NCBI RefSeq assembly: GCF_003935425.1 | Contig: NZ_RHQN01000001.1 | Coordinates: forward strand, 558,001 to 622,000 | DNA: 64,000 nucleotides | Source of the DNA: Pseudomonas sp. v388 | Lineage (GTDB): Bacteria; Pseudomonadota; Gammaproteobacteria; Pseudomonadales; Pseudomonadaceae | Direction of reading: 5' to 3' | Shown: piece after piece, positions 62,809-64,000 of the stretch | Layout of the letters: the number at the start of each line of letters is the position of its first letter | How positions within the stretch are numbered: position 1 is the stretch's first letter | The notes under the pieces: generated by a model | The model's input: only the letters and a program-made list of their open reading frames with translations | What the model was told of the DNA's origin: nothing | Database searches by the model: none | Program-made: the position numbers and the translations under genes

Positions 62809-63108
62809 ATGCCGTCCAAACGACCAATTGCCGCTTTAGCCATCACCCTGTTCTGCGCAGCTTCAAGCGCTTCATTTGCGGCTGAAGAGCCCAGCGTTAC
62901 GCTGGATCGCCCTGGAACTGGAGACAGAGAGTACAAGGTCGGTGATCCGGTGCCCGATGAATATCAACGCGAAAGCATGGAGGTCAAAGACTGGAAAAGT
63001 CGGCACTTGAAGGCGCCCGAGGAGCACGAGCAATGGGTGCAAATCTACGGTAAATATGCGTTGATCAGTGTGCCTACTGGCACCATCAAGGAAATGGTCA
63101 ACAAGTGA
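62809..63108 (+). CDS. RcnB-family periplasmic protein
   Basis: 99 residues with a clear signal peptide (MPSKRPIAALAITLFCAASS, cleavage after SFA). The mature part follows the RcnB pattern: YKVGDPVPDEYQ, VKDWKSRHLKAPEEHEQWVQ and IYGKYALISVPTGTIKEMV. RcnB proteins in enterics modulate Ni/Co efflux; many Pseudomonas paralogs have no known role. Start at ATG 62809. Confidence 0.82.
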   Translation: MPSKRPIAALAITLFCAASSASFAAEEPSVTLDRPGTGDREYKVGDPVPDEYQRESMEVKDWKSRHLKAPEEHEQWVQIYGKYALISVPTGTIKEMVNK

Positions 63109-63154
63109 CTGGGGTGCGTCCAGCCGCATCGTACGGGCCACACTCATAAAAAAA

Positions 63155-63173
63155 GCCCGTGCAGGACACGGGC
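63155..63173 (-). terminator. Rho-independent terminator for the 57-aa gene
   Basis: GCCCGTG and CACGGGC arms with loop CAGGA; TTTTTTT follows on the minus strand. No T-run on the plus strand, so it serves the minus-strand gene(s) ending at 63193. Confidence 0.85.
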
Positions 63174-63192
63174 AAAAGCTTGGCTCGGGCTA

Positions 63193-63366
63193 CTACCGGC
63201 CAAGCAATCCCTGCTTGAAGCGCTGGATGAACAAGGCCGTATGAAGGCCTCGCGCACAGGCATTAGCCTGTGACTCAAAGCTGCGGGCACAACGATCAAG
63301 CTCATTCGACACCAGTGTGTCGATTCTGCGGTCTGTGGTTGAGAATTTACGGGATGAAGAGGCCAT
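63193..63366 (-). CDS. Small hypothetical protein (57 aa)
   Basis: ATG at 63366, stop at 63193. Reads MASSSRKFSTTDRRIDTLVS and then NELDRCARSFESQANACARG, ending in FKQGLLGR. It has a basic, helical look and two Cys. The strong minus-strand terminator right after its stop has no other gene to serve, which supports expression. It follows the manganese catalase gene on the same strand by 66 bases, so the two may be cotranscribed. Ribosome-binding site is weak. No family recognised. Confidence 0.6.
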   Translation of the reverse strand: MASSSRKFSTTDRRIDTLVSNELDRCARSFESQANACARGLHTALFIQRFKQGLLGR

Positions 63367-63432
63367 TACAAGTATTCTCAGTTAGCGTTGGTGAGGTGGG
63401 GCAACTGTAAGCGTTGCCCCCAAGTCCACGTA

Positions 63433-64000
63433 TCACAAAGCCGGATCAATATCTTTTTCTGACCCTTGCCCCAGGCCAGAGCCTAGGTCTGCCCCTGTCA
63501 CCGGGTCGGCATCCAAGTCGGACTTCGTCCGCTCTGTCATCATGGTTAGCGTGACCGAGTCATCCTCGCCTAATGTGACCGAAGCGGTTCCATCACCACC
63601 ATCCACGGCTGGATGAGGGTTCTCGACATACTCGAACTCGGCATCGCTGTTCCAAGGCCCACGCACGTTGGGCTCACCGTTGGACATGCTGAAGTAGGTG
63701 CGACTGAACTCCGGCATTCCAGGCAGCTTGCCTTGTGGGAAGTTGGGCTGAATCGAATGCAGGGCTTTTTCAAACGACAGCTGATGCGCAATCTCGCGTG
63801 TCATCAAAAAACCCAGCGCATCTTTTACGCCAGGATCGGCGGTTACATTCATTAGCCGTTCGTAGACGATTTTCGCCCGAGCCTCAGCGGCGATGTTGGA
63901 ACGGAAGTCAGCGGTAGGCTCGCCGATGGTGTCGATATAAGCCGCCGTCCAAGGTACGCCCGCAGAGTTCACCAACGGTGCACCACCGCCATACAGCAAG
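63433..64000 (-). CDS. Manganese catalase, partial (C-terminal part)
   Basis: 188 residues are visible; the gene continues beyond the window end. Helices carry the Mn-ligand pattern: SNIAAEARAKIVYERL (Glu) and FLMTREIAHQLSFEKAL (Glu and His of the second pair). The C-terminal tail is Asp/Gly-rich, as in many Pseudomonas and Bacillus Mn catalases. It disproportionates hydrogen peroxide without heme. The full protein should be close to 290 residues. The true start lies outside the window. Confidence 0.9.
   Translation of the reverse strand, partial: LLYGGGAPLVNSAGVPWTAAYIDTIGEPTADFRSNIAAEARAKIVYERLMNVTADPGVKDALGFLMTREIAHQLSFEKALHSIQPNFPQGKLPGMPEFSRTYFSMSNGEPNVRGPWNSDAEFEYVENPHPAVDGGDGTASVTLGEDDSVTLTMMTERTKSDLDADPVTGADLGSGLGQGSEKDIDPAL

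Noticed and set aside
1-64000. tRNA, rRNA, CRISPR, insertion sequence or prophage genes
   Set aside because: Looked for cloverleaf-like 3' ends, regularly spaced repeats, transposase DDE patterns and phage structural motifs; none stood out.

Overview
The window looks like chromosomal DNA of a Pseudomonas-type gammaproteobacterium. GC content is moderate to high by eye. The gene set fits: an OprD-family porin, membrane PQQ dehydrogenases of the glucose/quinate family, a homogentisate cluster, an RcnB-like periplasmic protein, a manganese catalase and many LysR/TetR/IclR/LuxR regulators. I saw no tRNA, rRNA, CRISPR array, insertion sequence or prophage structural genes. Genus and all functions are inferred by reading the sequence; no search was run.

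Layout. (1) 1-5 kb: a LuxR regulator facing a three-gene periplasmic GMC flavoprotein / Tat-exported small subunit / triheme cytochrome c dehydrogenase. (2) 5.4-14.6 kb: a TetR regulator, two paralogous membrane PQQ dehydrogenases, a tandem-EthD protein and an OprD porin. (3) 14.6-27.4 kb: an acyl-CoA island. A minus-strand set (AMP-ligase, enoyl-CoA hydratase, thioesterase) is divergent from SDR plus TetR. A second minus-strand set (biotin carboxylase, cupin, HMG-CoA-lyase-like enzyme) is divergent from hydratase, carboxyltransferase, 70-aa biotin carrier, FAH-family hydrolase and MFS transporter. (4) 27.5-34.8 kb: an Old Yellow Enzyme, two LysR regulators, an MFS transporter in operon with a second tandem-EthD protein, an IclR regulator and a DoxX protein. 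(5) 35-37 kb: a lone Shedu-like (DUF4263) nuclease candidate and the first of two atypical metallo-beta-lactamase-fold proteins. (6) 37.3-42 kb: a homogentisate operon (hmgA, fahA, maiA, aromatic-acid MFS). (7) 42.4-48 kb: class III aminotransferase, AraC regulator, amino acid permease and a twice-frameshifted LysR pseudogene. (8) 48.4-53 kb: a tight five-gene operon (aldehyde dehydrogenase, resorcylate-decarboxylase-like amidohydrolase, Rieske ferredoxin, unknown 111-aa protein, second amidohydrolase). (9) 53.4-64 kb: the second MBL paralog, a K+ channel, a broken ProQ gene, small hypothetical genes, a hybrid histidine kinase, an EAL protein, a Gfo/Idh/MocA oxidoreductase, small membrane/periplasmic proteins and a manganese catalase cut by the window end.

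How it fits together (inference). Regions 1-4 read as a peripheral catabolic island: periplasmic quinoprotein and flavocytochrome oxidation, uptake through OprD and MFS proteins, CoA activation, biotin-dependent carboxylation, hydration and HMG-CoA-lyase-type cleavage. The carboxylation/hydration/lyase logic matches the leucine/isoprenoid scheme, but no acyl-CoA dehydrogenase is present, so the substrate may already be unsaturated. The aromatic route in region 6 ends in fumarate and acetoacetate. The least explained parts are the tandem-EthD proteins, the paired MBL proteins with a conserved promoter module, the 48-53 kb operon and the lone Shedu-like gene.
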